Shown: positions 43,532-52,866 of the stretch, in pieces
Layout of the letters: every line of letters starts with the position of its first letter
Numbering within the stretch: the stretch's first letter is position 1
DNA from: Acidimicrobiia bacterium
Lineage (GTDB): Bacteria; Actinomycetota; Acidimicrobiia; IMCC26256; PALSA-610
Assembly: GCA_027494135.1 (NCBI GenBank)
Contig: JAOSJK010000023.1
Coordinates: forward strand, 76,558-140,557
DNA length: 64,000 nt
Reading direction: 5' to 3'
Translations under genes and position numbers: made by a program
Notes under the pieces: generated by a model
Seen by the model: the letters and a program-made list of their open reading frames with translations, nothing else
Database searches by the model: none
What the model was told of the DNA's origin: nothing

Positions 43532-46500
43532 GAACGAGAGTCTCCCCCGTAACGGGGACCGTCCTCACGGACATGCACGGCACCCCTCACGGCATCTACT
43601 GACAAATAGTAATGCGCGACTTTCGATACTTCGTGCCATTCGAGGCGCGCTGGGTCCTGTATTGGGTCCTGGAGTCGTGGCGCGCTGGCGCAATCGGTTA
43701 CCACGTAGAGCCAGTAGCAGTCTCGACGATCCTCGGCGACGCGACGTTCGTTGGGCGTCAAAAGGATTGTGCCCGTCGCAGCGGCAAGACCCTTTACTTC
43801 GATGAGACGCAGCTCGCCAGACGTCAAGTCGAGACTGGTAACGTCGTATCCCAAGTTCTTCGCGCTCACGTCATACACTTGGTGCCCGAGTTCCCGCTCG
43901 TGCTCCATGGCCACGCGCATGGCGACCGCCTCGGTCTCGAGGTTCGGGCGAAGGTTCCGGACCTCCGGCGCATCACTCTCTGGGTGGGGAAGGACCATCA
44001 CGCTCGTCATGCATTCCACGCCTTGTAGAGACAGAGAGCGCTGACGCTCAAGGTCCCGACGTCGTTGGTCGCGCCGCGCTAGAAGCTCGGCATGTCGCGT
44101 CTCCGCTTGCGCGAGCCGCCCCTCCGCACCCGGCCTCTTCTCCTCAACCATCGCTGCCGCACGCCCAATCTCCTCGTCGGCCCGTTGGAGCAGCTCGGTC
44201 AACGAAAGTTCAACGTGCTGCGAGATCCGCTCCACCTCGGCCAAGCGCTCCGACCGTGTCTCTTCGAGGAACGCAGCGAGCGCGTTCTCGTGAAGCCACG
44301 CGGTGGGCTCCGCCAGCTCTGCGACGGCCGGCCGATCCTCGGGGAGCACTCCCGCCGTGAAGTTGCCAAGCATGCTGGGCTCACGAAGTTGGGGGGGACC
44401 GCCCTCACGAAGCTCGACGGCGAACAGCCGCTCGTGCACGACCTGCCCAAGCCCGTCGACGACTCGCGCGCGGTAGAAGTCGAGCCGCGCGGGGGCATCG
44501 TGCTGAAGCGAATAGAAACATGCACCCCGGCCGAACGGATCAAGTGCGCGCTCCCGGGTGTGCCGTCGAATCGCCTCGAACAGCGGATGCCCAGGCGTCA
44601 CCCATTCCAGACTGTTCTCCTCGGCGGTATCTCGGTCAGTCGAGCAACGCGGATAGCGATTCGCGAGCTCCGGGAGCTTCCAGTCGGCCTCGCGTTCATA
44701 TCGGCGAAGGATCGTAGGGGTGCGAGCGGGCTCGAAGGTGTGAGGTAGACTTTCGATCACACGTAGCTTGACAGGAACGAACTCGGCGGCCTCGCGGATG
44801 AAGCGCGCGATGGTCTCCGGCACCACGCGCCGCTCCCTTGCCCGCGCGCGGCGCTCGATTAGCATCTCCAGGTTCAGCTTCTTCGCGGCCAGCCCCTCGA
44901 GCGCGTTCTGGCAGATCCCACGGAAGCGACCCTCATCGACGTCTTCGAGGAGACGCTCCTCGAGATCGGCATCTCCCAGCTTCCCCGCGTAGTAGTCGCG
45001 CAGCACGCGCTCGACGTGTGCCGACGGGAGGACCTCTCCTACAACGTTGAAGACCGCGTCGTCGTCGAGCGCGTCTCGGATCTCCTGGAGCTTCTCGAGA
45101 AGCCGCTGGAGCACGCGGCCCTCGATGGTATTCGTCGCCACGAAGTTGAAGATCAGACAGTCCTTACGCTGGCCGTAGCGGTGGATGCGGCCCATTCGCT
45201 GCTCGAGGCGGTTCGGGTTCCAGGGGATGTCGTAGTTAAAGAGGATGTTGCAGACCTGGAGGTTGATCCCTTCCCCCGCCGCTTCCGTGGCCACCAGGAT
45301 CTGAATCTCTCCCTCTCGGAACTGCTGCTCTGCATGCAGTCGTGTCCCGGGCTCGTCGCGGGAGCCGGGCTTCATCCCGCCGTGGATGCAGCCGACTCGG
45401 AAGCCCCACTGTTCGAGCCTCTCGACCAAGTAGTCGAGCGTGTCCTTGAACTCGGTGAAGAGAAGCAGGCGCTTGTCGGCATGGTCGAAGAAACCCTCCT
45501 TTTGGAGTAGATCCTTCAGTTTCGAAAGCTTCGCTTCAGCGTTGGCGTCCTCCACCGCACGGGCCTGCTCGGCGAGCTCCAGGAGCTCTGCGATCTCTTC
45601 GCGCACCTGGTCTGCGTTCCCGGCGAGGGTGACGGCCTCGAGCATCTGCTCGAGCCGCTCGCGCTCTCCCTCTTCCATCTCTTCGAGCTCCTCCCAATCA
45701 GGGAGGTCGGGAGGCGCGATTCGGGCCAGCTCCTGCGCGCGCTTCAGGCCCTGCTCGAGCCGCCGTGCTCGATTCTGGAGGCTGCTGCGGACGGCCCGCG
45801 TGCTCGACGCGAGCCGGCGCTGGTAAAGGGCCATCAAGAAGCCCACAGCGCGAGCGCGCGGATCGTCGATCGCGGCAGCCCTGGCACTCTGGCGCTTCAC
45901 GAAGCGCGTGATCTCCCGATAGAGCTCGAACTCGTCTCCGTCGATCAAGAAGTCGACGGTGTGAGGAATCCGCTTGGTGAAGATCTTCTCCGCTGCCCAG
46001 CTGCCATCATCTCGCCGCTCGGGGAAGTAGACCATCGCCTCCTTCGTGCGCCGCAGGTAGAACGGGGCGCGCTGGCGGTCCATCGCCTCCTGGATCGAGC
46101 GGACGTCCGCGTAGGCGTCTGCGTCGAGGAGCTGAAGGAAGAGCGTGAAGTTGACCGGGTCTCCCTTGTGAGGCGTCGCGGTGAGCAAGAGGACGTGATC
46201 GGACGTATCGCGGAGTAGCTCACCCAGCTTGTAGCGCTGGCTCTTGTGGGACTCGTCTCTCGCGGACATGCGATGCGCTTCGTCGACGATGACAAGATCC
46301 CAGTGAACCTGGCGAAGTCCCGGCAGTATCTCTTCCCGCTTCGCGAGGTCGAGCGAGGTGATGACCCTCCTCTGCTGAAGCCACTGGTTGACGCCGAACT
46401 GGTCCCGCAGGTCGCTGCCCTTCAGGACCAGGAACTTCTCGTCGAACTTCTCCTTCAGCTCTCGCTGCCACTGGAACGCCAGGTTCGCCGGCGCCACGAT

Positions 46501-46965
46501 GAGAATCCGCTCGGCCAATCCACGCAGCTGCAGCTCGCGGATCAATAGGCCGGCCATGATCGTCTTCCCGGCGCCGGCGTCGTCCGCGAGTAGGAACCGG
46601 ACGCGCGCAAGCTTGAGGAGGTAGTCGTAGACCGCCTCGAGCTGGTGCGGCAACGGGTCGACCCGCGAGATCGAGAGACCGAAGTAAGGGTCGAACTCCC
46701 AGGCGATCCCGAGGGAGTACGCCTGGAGGCCCAGGCGCAGGAGACGTGGATCGCCGTCGTAGCGGAAGCCAGGCTCCAGGATCGACAGCTCGCGTAAGTC
46801 GCTCACGGTGAGGGTGACCTTGCGGAACCGTTCGGTCGCGGTGCCGACCAGACCCACGGTCCAGGCACCGTCTCCCCCGACCCGGACCGTCTCGACGCGC
46901 ATCGGCTCGCTGAAGAGTGACCCGGTGAGGATCTGCCCTTCCCGCAATTCCTTTGCCGCGTCCAT
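43528..46965 (-). CDS. SNF2-type helicase with DUF3883
   Basis: A 1145-residue helicase/translocase. Start ATG at 46965, overlapping the previous stop by one base (TGATG). Motif I LADDAGAGKTIMAG near residue 127, DEAH box VIVDEAHRMS near 226, LLLTATPHKG, then the C-terminal RecA lobe (LLFTEFKDTLDYLVERLE, GEGINLQVCNILFNYD, QRMGRIHRYGQRKD). A long helical region precedes a DUF3883 domain at about 1000-1110 (HERELGHQVYDVSAKNLGYDV, LRLIEVKG) with a nuclease-like Glu-x-Lys. Such helicases work with DUF1156 methyltransferases in BREX type 3-like and other restriction-like loci. Largest gene of the island and intact. Confidence 0.88.
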   Translation of the reverse strand: MDAAKELREGQILTGSLFSEPMRVETVRVGGDGAWTVGLVGTATERFRKVTLTVSDLRELSILEPGFRYDGDPRLLRLGLQAYSLGIAWEFDPYFGLSISRVDPLPHQLEAVYDYLLKLARVRFLLADDAGAGKTIMAGLLIRELQLRGLAERILIVAPANLAFQWQRELKEKFDEKFLVLKGSDLRDQFGVNQWLQQRRVITSLDLAKREEILPGLRQVHWDLVIVDEAHRMSARDESHKSQRYKLGELLRDTSDHVLLLTATPHKGDPVNFTLFLQLLDADAYADVRSIQEAMDRQRAPFYLRRTKEAMVYFPERRDDGSWAAEKIFTKRIPHTVDFLIDGDEFELYREITRFVKRQSARAAAIDDPRARAVGFLMALYQRRLASSTRAVRSSLQNRARRLEQGLKRAQELARIAPPDLPDWEELEEMEEGERERLEQMLEAVTLAGNADQVREEIAELLELAEQARAVEDANAEAKLSKLKDLLQKEGFFDHADKRLLLFTEFKDTLDYLVERLEQWGFRVGCIHGGMKPGSRDEPGTRLHAEQQFREGEIQILVATEAAGEGINLQVCNILFNYDIPWNPNRLEQRMGRIHRYGQRKDCLIFNFVATNTIEGRVLQRLLEKLQEIRDALDDDAVFNVVGEVLPSAHVERVLRDYYAGKLGDADLEERLLEDVDEGRFRGICQNALEGLAAKKLNLEMLIERRARARERRVVPETIARFIREAAEFVPVKLRVIESLPHTFEPARTPTILRRYEREADWKLPELANRYPRCSTDRDTAEENSLEWVTPGHPLFEAIRRHTRERALDPFGRGACFYSLQHDAPARLDFYRARVVDGLGQVVHERLFAVELREGGPPQLREPSMLGNFTAGVLPEDRPAVAELAEPTAWLHENALAAFLEETRSERLAEVERISQHVELSLTELLQRADEEIGRAAAMVEEKRPGAEGRLAQAETRHAELLARRDQRRRDLERQRSLSLQGVECMTSVMVLPHPESDAPEVRNLRPNLETEAVAMRVAMEHERELGHQVYDVSAKNLGYDVTSLDLTSGELRLIEVKGLAAATGTILLTPNERRVAEDRRDCYWLYVVTDCASAPRLQDPIQDPARLEWHEVSKVAHYYLSVDAVRGAVHVREDGPRYGGDSRS

Positions 46966-47186
46966 CAAGGGTCGCCCCGCTTGGCGCCGTCTGATTTCTG
47001 GCGCTCGATCCACAGATCGATGTCCTCCCGCTTGAATCGCCACGCGCCGGCGACCTTGAACGCTGGCAGGTCGCGGCGCTGTGCAAGCCGATACACGGTC
47101 TTTTCGTTCACGTTCAAGTAGGCGGCCACCTGGCGGACCGTCATCGCCGGGGTCTCGGATTGCTCGCGCACGGGAATCCTGTCCAA
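46965..47186 (-). CDS. HTH (excisionase/MerR-like) protein
   Basis: A 73-residue DNA-binding protein. AMTVRQVAAYLNVNEKTVYR, RRDLPAFKVAGAWRFKRED and IDLWIERQK form the HTH_17/excisionase-type winged helix found in small regulators. First gene of the leftward defence operon, coupled to the helicase by TGATG. It could regulate the operon or be a former excisionase. Confidence 0.78.
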   Translation of the reverse strand: MDRIPVREQSETPAMTVRQVAAYLNVNEKTVYRLAQRRDLPAFKVAGAWRFKREDIDLWIERQKSDGAKRGDP

Positions 47187-47327
47187 GCCAGTCCATGCTA
47201 ACGCATGGAGCGCAGGATCTCGCCCCCAAAATCGGAGCTCTTCGGCCGATCCGAACGCGCCCAGACGCAGTCCGGGGTCACGGGACGGACGTCCCCGACC
47301 TGCTTGGGGGCGAGGTGCCAGGAGCCC

Positions 47328-47933
47328 CTATAAGGTGGGATCGTCGAGCGGGCCGACTGGCAGTTGGTCGCGGCGGATCACCATCCAGCTCCGGCGCCGG
47401 AGCAGCTCGACGACCCGCCGGACGTAGGCGCGTGTCTCGGCGTAGGGCGGGACTTGGCGCTGGAAGCGCTCGACGGCGTCCTCGCCGGCGTTGTAGGCGG
47501 CCAGGACGAGGCGGAGGTTGCCCCCGAACTGGGCCTGGAGGTCGCGGAGGTAGGCAGCACCGCCCGCGACGTTCTGGCTGGGGTCCGTCGAGTCGGCGAC
47601 GCCGTAGCGCGCAGCCGTGGCCGGCATTAGCTGCATGAGGCCGACGGCACCGGCCGGCGAGACGGCCGCGGGGTCGTAGGCAGACTCGACCTCGATGACC
47701 GCGTGGAGGAGGTCGGCACGGACGCGATGTCGCCGGGCTGCTTCGTTCACGAGGGCCTCGAACTCGGCGCGCCGGGCCCGCACGATGCTCGTGCGCCGAT
47801 GGACCGCCTGGGTCCGGTCCTCCTGGAGAAGCGGAGGGGGGTCGTCCTCCCAACCTGGGTCGGCTGACGCCGCAGCAGCCACCAGGAGACCGAACACCAC
47901 GATGGCCACGCACCGACCGCGGCTCGACCTCAT
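47328..47933 (-). CDS. VirB1-type lytic transglycosylase
   Basis: A 201-residue exported muramidase. Signal peptide (CVAIVVFGLLVAAAASADPG) then an SLT domain: HAVIEVESAYDPAAVSPAGA with the catalytic Glu near residue 79, VGLMQLMPATAARYG, and LVLAAYNAGEDAV. It opens the peptidoglycan so that the transfer apparatus can assemble. Start overlaps the stop of the RHH gene (ATGA). I take the ATG at 47933 because it places the signal peptide at the start. Confidence 0.92.
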   Translation of the reverse strand: MRSSRGRCVAIVVFGLLVAAAASADPGWEDDPPPLLQEDRTQAVHRRTSIVRARRAEFEALVNEAARRHRVRADLLHAVIEVESAYDPAAVSPAGAVGLMQLMPATAARYGVADSTDPSQNVAGGAAYLRDLQAQFGGNLRLVLAAYNAGEDAVERFQRQVPPYAETRAYVRRVVELLRRRSWMVIRRDQLPVGPLDDPTL

Positions 47934-48427
47934 GCCGATGCCTCCCTCGCGGAGCCGTTGCCGGCCCCCGCTGGCTCCGGCTCGGACTTCCCGATGTCCC
48001 GGATGAGCGCGAGGAACGCATCGGTCGCCCCGTCCGCGAGGCGCCGCGCCAGCTCCGCGCGCCACTTCCTGTGCCCCTCCGTGGCGTCCACGACCCGCGC
48101 CGCGAGCTCGTCGGCCTCTGGCTTGTCGAGGCGAACGAGCAGGCCCTGGTACATGAGGTCGAGCATTCCGACGAGGAGCTGCCGCTCAGCCGAGGCCTCG
48201 GCCAGGGCTGCATGCACCTGCTCGATTGTCGCCGCCCGCATCGGCTCGTAATGCCGCGTGACGATGCGCCGGAGCAGCTCCGCGACGGTCACATCCTCGG
48301 CCGCCGCCTCGCGGTGGAGCGCGCGGTAGAGATCCGGAGTGAGCTTCGCCCGGACCTCCGGTGCGTTCCTCCGAATCGGGTAGGGAGCTTCGACTGCCGG
48401 TCGATCGTCCACGGTCGACTCCTTCAT
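47930..48427 (-). CDS. ribbon-helix-helix-like transfer protein
   Basis: A 165-residue protein. PEVRAKLTPDLYRALHREAA and VTVAELLRRIVTRHYEP give a ribbon-helix-helix-like N-terminus; the rest is helical (TIEQVHAALAEASAERQLLVG, LDKPEADELAARVVDA). CopG-like genes lie just after traG in many Trb-type elements, as here. Probably regulatory or part of the relaxosome. Function unproven. Confidence 0.65.
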   Translation of the reverse strand: MKESTVDDRPAVEAPYPIRRNAPEVRAKLTPDLYRALHREAAAEDVTVAELLRRIVTRHYEPMRAATIEQVHAALAEASAERQLLVGMLDLMYQGLLVRLDKPEADELAARVVDATEGHRKWRAELARRLADGATDAFLALIRDIGKSEPEPAGAGNGSAREASA

Positions 48428-48433
48428 CCGCTG

Positions 48434-50585
48434 CTACGCCAGCGCCGCGGCGCTGCTCTCCTCTTCGTCTCCGTCGTCGGGAAGGAGATCGTCGTACCCG
48501 CCCTCCCCTTCCGACGCCCGCGCCGCCAGCTCGGCGTCGACGTCGCGCACCTCCGGTGCTCCGGCGGCGCCGCTCTCCTCGCGGTCGGTCGCCCCCACGT
48601 GCGACCACGTGTCCCACGCGTGCGGGATGGGTTCGCAGCGGCTCGGCGGCCGAAGCCGGGTCCGTCGCTCGAGGCGCGGATCCTCGAAGTAGCGCCCCTT
48701 CATCGCCCAGATGGGCCGCTCGCCGGCGACGAAGACGAGTGCGTTCTCCTCGGGAAGGCGCATCACCTCGTCGGGCGTGATGAGCGGCCGCTGCATCTCC
48801 TCCTCCGACTCCATCACGTGCGAGAGCCAGGGCGCGAGCCGGTTGCCCGAGTACATCCGGCGGCCCTTCCGCACCGTGGCCAGGCCGGCCATGGTCGAGA
48901 GGAGCTGGGCGGTCTCCACCTTGTTCGGCGCGAACGCCACGCGAACGTGGCAGTTCGACACGATGCTCTCCGTCTGGCCGTAGGCGGCGTAGAGCTGCGA
49001 CAGGTCCTGGACGACCAGGAAGGCCTTGATCCCGTAGCCGGCGAGGTAGGCGAGCTGCGACTGGAAGAAGTCGAGCCGCCCGAGTGCGGGAAACTCGTCC
49101 ATCATCAGCAGCAGCTGGTGCCTCCCGGCGCCCTGCCCTTCCCGCGGATGCAGCGACTCGGTGAGCCGTCGGCCGACTTGGTTGATGAGCAGCCGCATCA
49201 GCGGCTTCGTGCGGCTCAGGTCCGAGGGCGGCACGACCAGGTAGAGGCTCACGGGTTCTTGGTGCGCGACCAGGTCCTCGATCGCGAAGTCCGAGGCCTC
49301 CGTGTTGCGAGCCACGATGTCGTCCCGGAAGAGCGAGAGGCACTTCACGGCCGACGAGATCACCGAAGAGCGCTCGTTGTCGCTCTTGTTGAGGAGCGCC
49401 TGGGCCGTGCCGGCCACCACCGGATGGGTCCGCGTGGCGTCGCCGGTGACGGGATCGCGCCAGTCGAGGCTCGCCCGCCGGGTCGTGCACCGTCGTCTTC
49501 ATCCGCGAGAGCGTGTTCTTGATGTCGGTCTGAGGATCGGTGAGGAGATCGAGGCAGCCGCGAAGCGTCTTGCGCCGGCCGGCGTAGAGCACGTGGAGGA
49601 TCGCCGCGACGAGGACCTCCTCGGCCGTCAGGTCCCAGTGGTCCTTCACGCCGCGGCCGTCGGGGTCGACGAGCATGTCGGCGATGTTCTGTGCGTCGCG
49701 GATCTCGAGCGCGCCGCGACGCACCTCGAGGAGCGGGTTGTAGCGAGCGCCGCTCTCGTCCGAGCAGGTGGGATCGAACTTGAGGCAGCGGTTCCCCATG
49801 CGGGCGCCGCGCCAGCCGGCCGTGAGCGCCCAGTTCTCGCCCTTGATGTCGTGGACCAGGACGCTCCCGCGCCACGTCAGGAGCGTCGGGACCACCCAGC
49901 CGACGCCCTTCCCCGAGCGCGTGGGGGCGAAGCCCAGGACGTGCTGCGGACCGCTGTGCCGGAGGTACGCGCCCTTGTCGCGGGCGCGCTCGCGCACGAG
50001 CCCGAGGAAGACGCCGTCGCCGTCGAGGAGCCCCGTCTTGTCGATCTCGGGCATCGTGGCCCAGCGCGCTGACCCGTACGCGTCGGTGTTCTTCGCGTTC
50101 TCGCGTGCCCGCCGCCAGGCCACGTACATCCCGACGAGGAAGAGGAAGTGCGCGGGGATCGCGATCGCATGCCAGGCGGTGCTGAAGATCGGCTCGGCGC
50201 CGGGCGCGTCCCCGAAGCGGAGCGCCCACGCGAAGACGGACCACGGCGCGTACAGCGGAAGCGCCGCGGCGGCCAGGGCGATCGTTCCGAAGCACAGCAG
50301 CCTACCGAGGGCGCGCCGCAGCCTCTCCACCCGGATGCTCAGCGCCGCGAGTCCGAGGCAGGCGAGCGCGAGGACGAGGCCTCCGACTCGGACCGCGCCG
50401 GTGGGCTCGAGGAGCGGTGGGCCGAGGTTCGCGTGGAAGGCGAACTTCCAGGCGACCCATTCCGTGACGCCCCAGACCAGCAGCACCGCCGTGCCGACCA
50501 CGGCGAGGATCGGGGTCAGGTAGATGCCGATCCGAGCGTTCGGGTGGTCCTCACCGAGATCGTAGATCGGAGCGTGTGAGGACAA
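48434..50585 (-). CDS. traG: TraG/VirD4 coupling protein, apparent frameshift
   Basis: Type IV coupling protein that brings the relaxase-DNA complex to the channel. TTG start at 50585. Membrane segments in the first 160 residues; Walker A FAPTRSGKGVGWV near 228; later LLMMDEFPALGRLDF, LVVQDLSQL. The frame breaks at GAGGCTC (49466-49472 on the plus strand). Minus-strand GAGCTC instead of GAGCCTC gives HDPAGELDWRDPVTGDATR and a 716-residue protein. Gene length is one over a multiple of three, consistent with one extra base. Starts 355 bp left of the Gabija genes, which separate it from the relaxase. Confidence 0.9.
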
Positions 50586-50940
50586 TGCCGGCCTTCCCAG
50601 GCGGGAACACCGGGCATCCAGGTGGCACCGGGAATCTACGCGACATCCTCCAGCCTACGCAACCTCTTTCTAGCTGGGGCCGTGTCGACGTCACGACGTC
50701 ACGAAGCCTCAGGGAGCCCGTGGCCTCGGCGACCCGAAGATCATTCCGGTCGGGACACAAGATGGCCGGCTCGCTTCGAGCGCGCGTAGTCTCGCTGGAG
50801 TTCGGCCGCTCGGAAGTCGGCTGCTCACTCCGAGTATTGTGCGGTGCCCGAGATCGAACCTGCGCGGCTCTGCTCGCACCGAGCCGCGAGCATGAGCGCC
50901 TAGCCTCCGCGTCGCTCATCGCTTCAATCGCGACTCAGCT
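50586..50940. other. intergenic between traG and Gabija
   Basis: 355 bp with no gene I can support. It should carry the traG promoter and the end of the gajB transcript. No clear palindrome or terminator stem was recognised. Confidence 0.5.
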
Positions 50941-52866
50941 TCACGACTCGGCCTCGTCCTCCAAACCCATCTCCTTGAGGAACCGTGAAGGCCGCTTTGG
51001 CCAGCCGAAGTACTCCCGCGCGTAGCTGAGGTTCAGCGATTCTTGACAACGCGTGATCGCCACAAAGCAATTACGCCGCTCCTCTTGCATCTCGCGACTA
51101 TCTGGCCCCCTTTTGATGCTTTGGAAGGACGGGAGTTGATCCTCCACGAGCCCGACTAGGTAGACATGGTCGAACTCCATCCCCTTGGCGCTATGGATAG
51201 TCAAGCAACGCACCGAGCTCGGCGAGGGAGGCGGCGATTTCTCAGATAGGTCCAACTCCTGGAGGAAGACGTTTAGCGTCAAGTTATCTCTGCCGTACTT
51301 CTGAACGATGCCCGCCTGTAGGTTCTTCCACGCTTCCCGCTCCGAGACAAAGTCCGCGAAGCCCTCTGGATTCTCCCCCGCCATGATATCCTCCTTGCTC
51401 GACACCCAGGTTAGAGCCGCATCGGTGAAGCTCAGTACATCCAAGCGATCGAGGATCCGCTTTCCCCCCGCCGAAAGAAACGCCCGCGTGACGTCCTCAA
51501 CACCCTCTCGATTCTGCGCGGTCTCGAACCAAGCCCGCAGATAGTCTCCCCCAAACTGAGCTGCCTCGGCGATCAGTTGCCGGACCTCCATCTCCACTCC
51601 CTCGATCTCGTAGAACGACTTGCAGATGCGCCGAAGCTGCTCCCGATCTGACCGGGAGTTTGCCAACCTAAGAACCGCATGCATCCACCGCACCGGGGCG
51701 CTTGTGAACTCGGTCTTCCTCACAGCCAGCGATGCTTCGAGTCCATTCCGCTCCAGAGCGTCCACGGCGCACTCCAGTACCCGACGGGTGCGTGCAAGCA
51801 CCGCGCATCCACCTGTCTCGCTCTCGTGGCGCTCCCGGATGTCCTGGGCAACCCACTCAAGTTCTTCGCTGTACGACTCGAACCTGCTAACGCGAACCAA
51901 CTCGGTGCCGCCACGCTTGATTGCGAAGAGAGGTTCCTTCCCCGCCGCACGATCCAGATTGTGAGAAATGAGGCGATTCGCCAGCTCGATCACACCAGCG
52001 GGACACCGGTAGTTAGCAGGGAGCTGAACGACCCTCATCTGGAAATCATCCTGCAGCTCACGAAGTCGCTCAGGACTCGCACCGTTCCATTGGTAGATGA
52101 TCTGGTCATCATCAGCGACCACGAACAGGTCGCCTGGATCATTACCGAGGAGAAGCCTCAGGATTCGATACTGAGCGTAGTTTGTGTCCTGGAACTCATC
52201 GACGCATACGTGCCGATAGACTCGTCGAAGTTGTTGGGCGATCGGCGGCCGCGCGCCCAGGAGCTCGCCCGCTAGGATCAATAGAGACGCGAAGTCAAGC
52301 CGATTCTGGCTGGACAGCTGCCGCCGATACTCAGAATAGACTCTACCAATTCGAGCGCCGAACTCCGCGTCTCGGAACTTTGATGCTGCCTCCGATTCGT
52401 GCACACAGTTGGCGAGGAGGCGATCAATGGCTGGCAACAAACGTGCATCGGCATCGGACGTTTCATCACCGGTGGTCTCCAGCGCGGCTAAGGCGTCTTC
52501 GAGCACGGCCTCCCGATCGGCGTCCTGATTCAGAATGGTGAAGTCAGGGCGGATGCCGACGTGGATGCCATGTTGCCTGAGAATGTCGGCACAAAAAGAG
52601 TGGAACGTCGTCAGTAGGACGCGGTCTTGACATTCAGGGACCATCTCCTCAACGCGAGAACGCATTTCTGAGGCGGCCTTGTTGGTGAAAGTCAGACCGA
52701 GTACTCGAAATCGCTTCCTCGGAGAGTCCGCTAGAAGCTTCGCGGCGCGCATCGTGAGAACGCGCGTCTTGCCGGACCCCGGCCCAGCCAGGACAAGCAA
52801 CGGGCTCCCTTGCCACTCCACGGCGAGGCGCTGGTTCTCGTTCAGGCTGTCTAGGTCCAGTTTCAT
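50941..52866 (-). CDS. gajB: GajB, UvrD-like helicase of Gabija
   Basis: A 641-residue SF1A helicase: Q motif LNENQRLAVEW, Walker A GPGSGKTRVL near residue 31, LTFTNKAASEM, VCVDEFQDTNYAQY near 220, VVADDDQIIYQWNGA, LPANYRC, and CLTIHSAKGMEFDHVYL. Its start overlaps the gajA stop by four bases (ATGA). OLD-Toprim nuclease followed by a UvrD-like helicase is the Gabija anti-phage arrangement, in which GajB is thought to sense DNA ends and feed the GajA nuclease. Confidence 0.93.
   Translation of the reverse strand: MKLDLDSLNENQRLAVEWQGSPLLVLAGPGSGKTRVLTMRAAKLLADSPRKRFRVLGLTFTNKAASEMRSRVEEMVPECQDRVLLTTFHSFCADILRQHGIHVGIRPDFTILNQDADREAVLEDALAALETTGDETSDADARLLPAIDRLLANCVHESEAASKFRDAEFGARIGRVYSEYRRQLSSQNRLDFASLLILAGELLGARPPIAQQLRRVYRHVCVDEFQDTNYAQYRILRLLLGNDPGDLFVVADDDQIIYQWNGASPERLRELQDDFQMRVVQLPANYRCPAGVIELANRLISHNLDRAAGKEPLFAIKRGGTELVRVSRFESYSEELEWVAQDIRERHESETGGCAVLARTRRVLECAVDALERNGLEASLAVRKTEFTSAPVRWMHAVLRLANSRSDREQLRRICKSFYEIEGVEMEVRQLIAEAAQFGGDYLRAWFETAQNREGVEDVTRAFLSAGGKRILDRLDVLSFTDAALTWVSSKEDIMAGENPEGFADFVSEREAWKNLQAGIVQKYGRDNLTLNVFLQELDLSEKSPPPSPSSVRCLTIHSAKGMEFDHVYLVGLVEDQLPSFQSIKRGPDSREMQEERRNCFVAITRCQESLNLSYAREYFGWPKRPSRFLKEMGLEDEAES

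Noticed and set aside
30364..47186. DISARM system
   Set aside because: A SNF2-type helicase and an adenine methyltransferase are present, but no DUF1998 protein, PLD nuclease or DrmA-type helicase was found.
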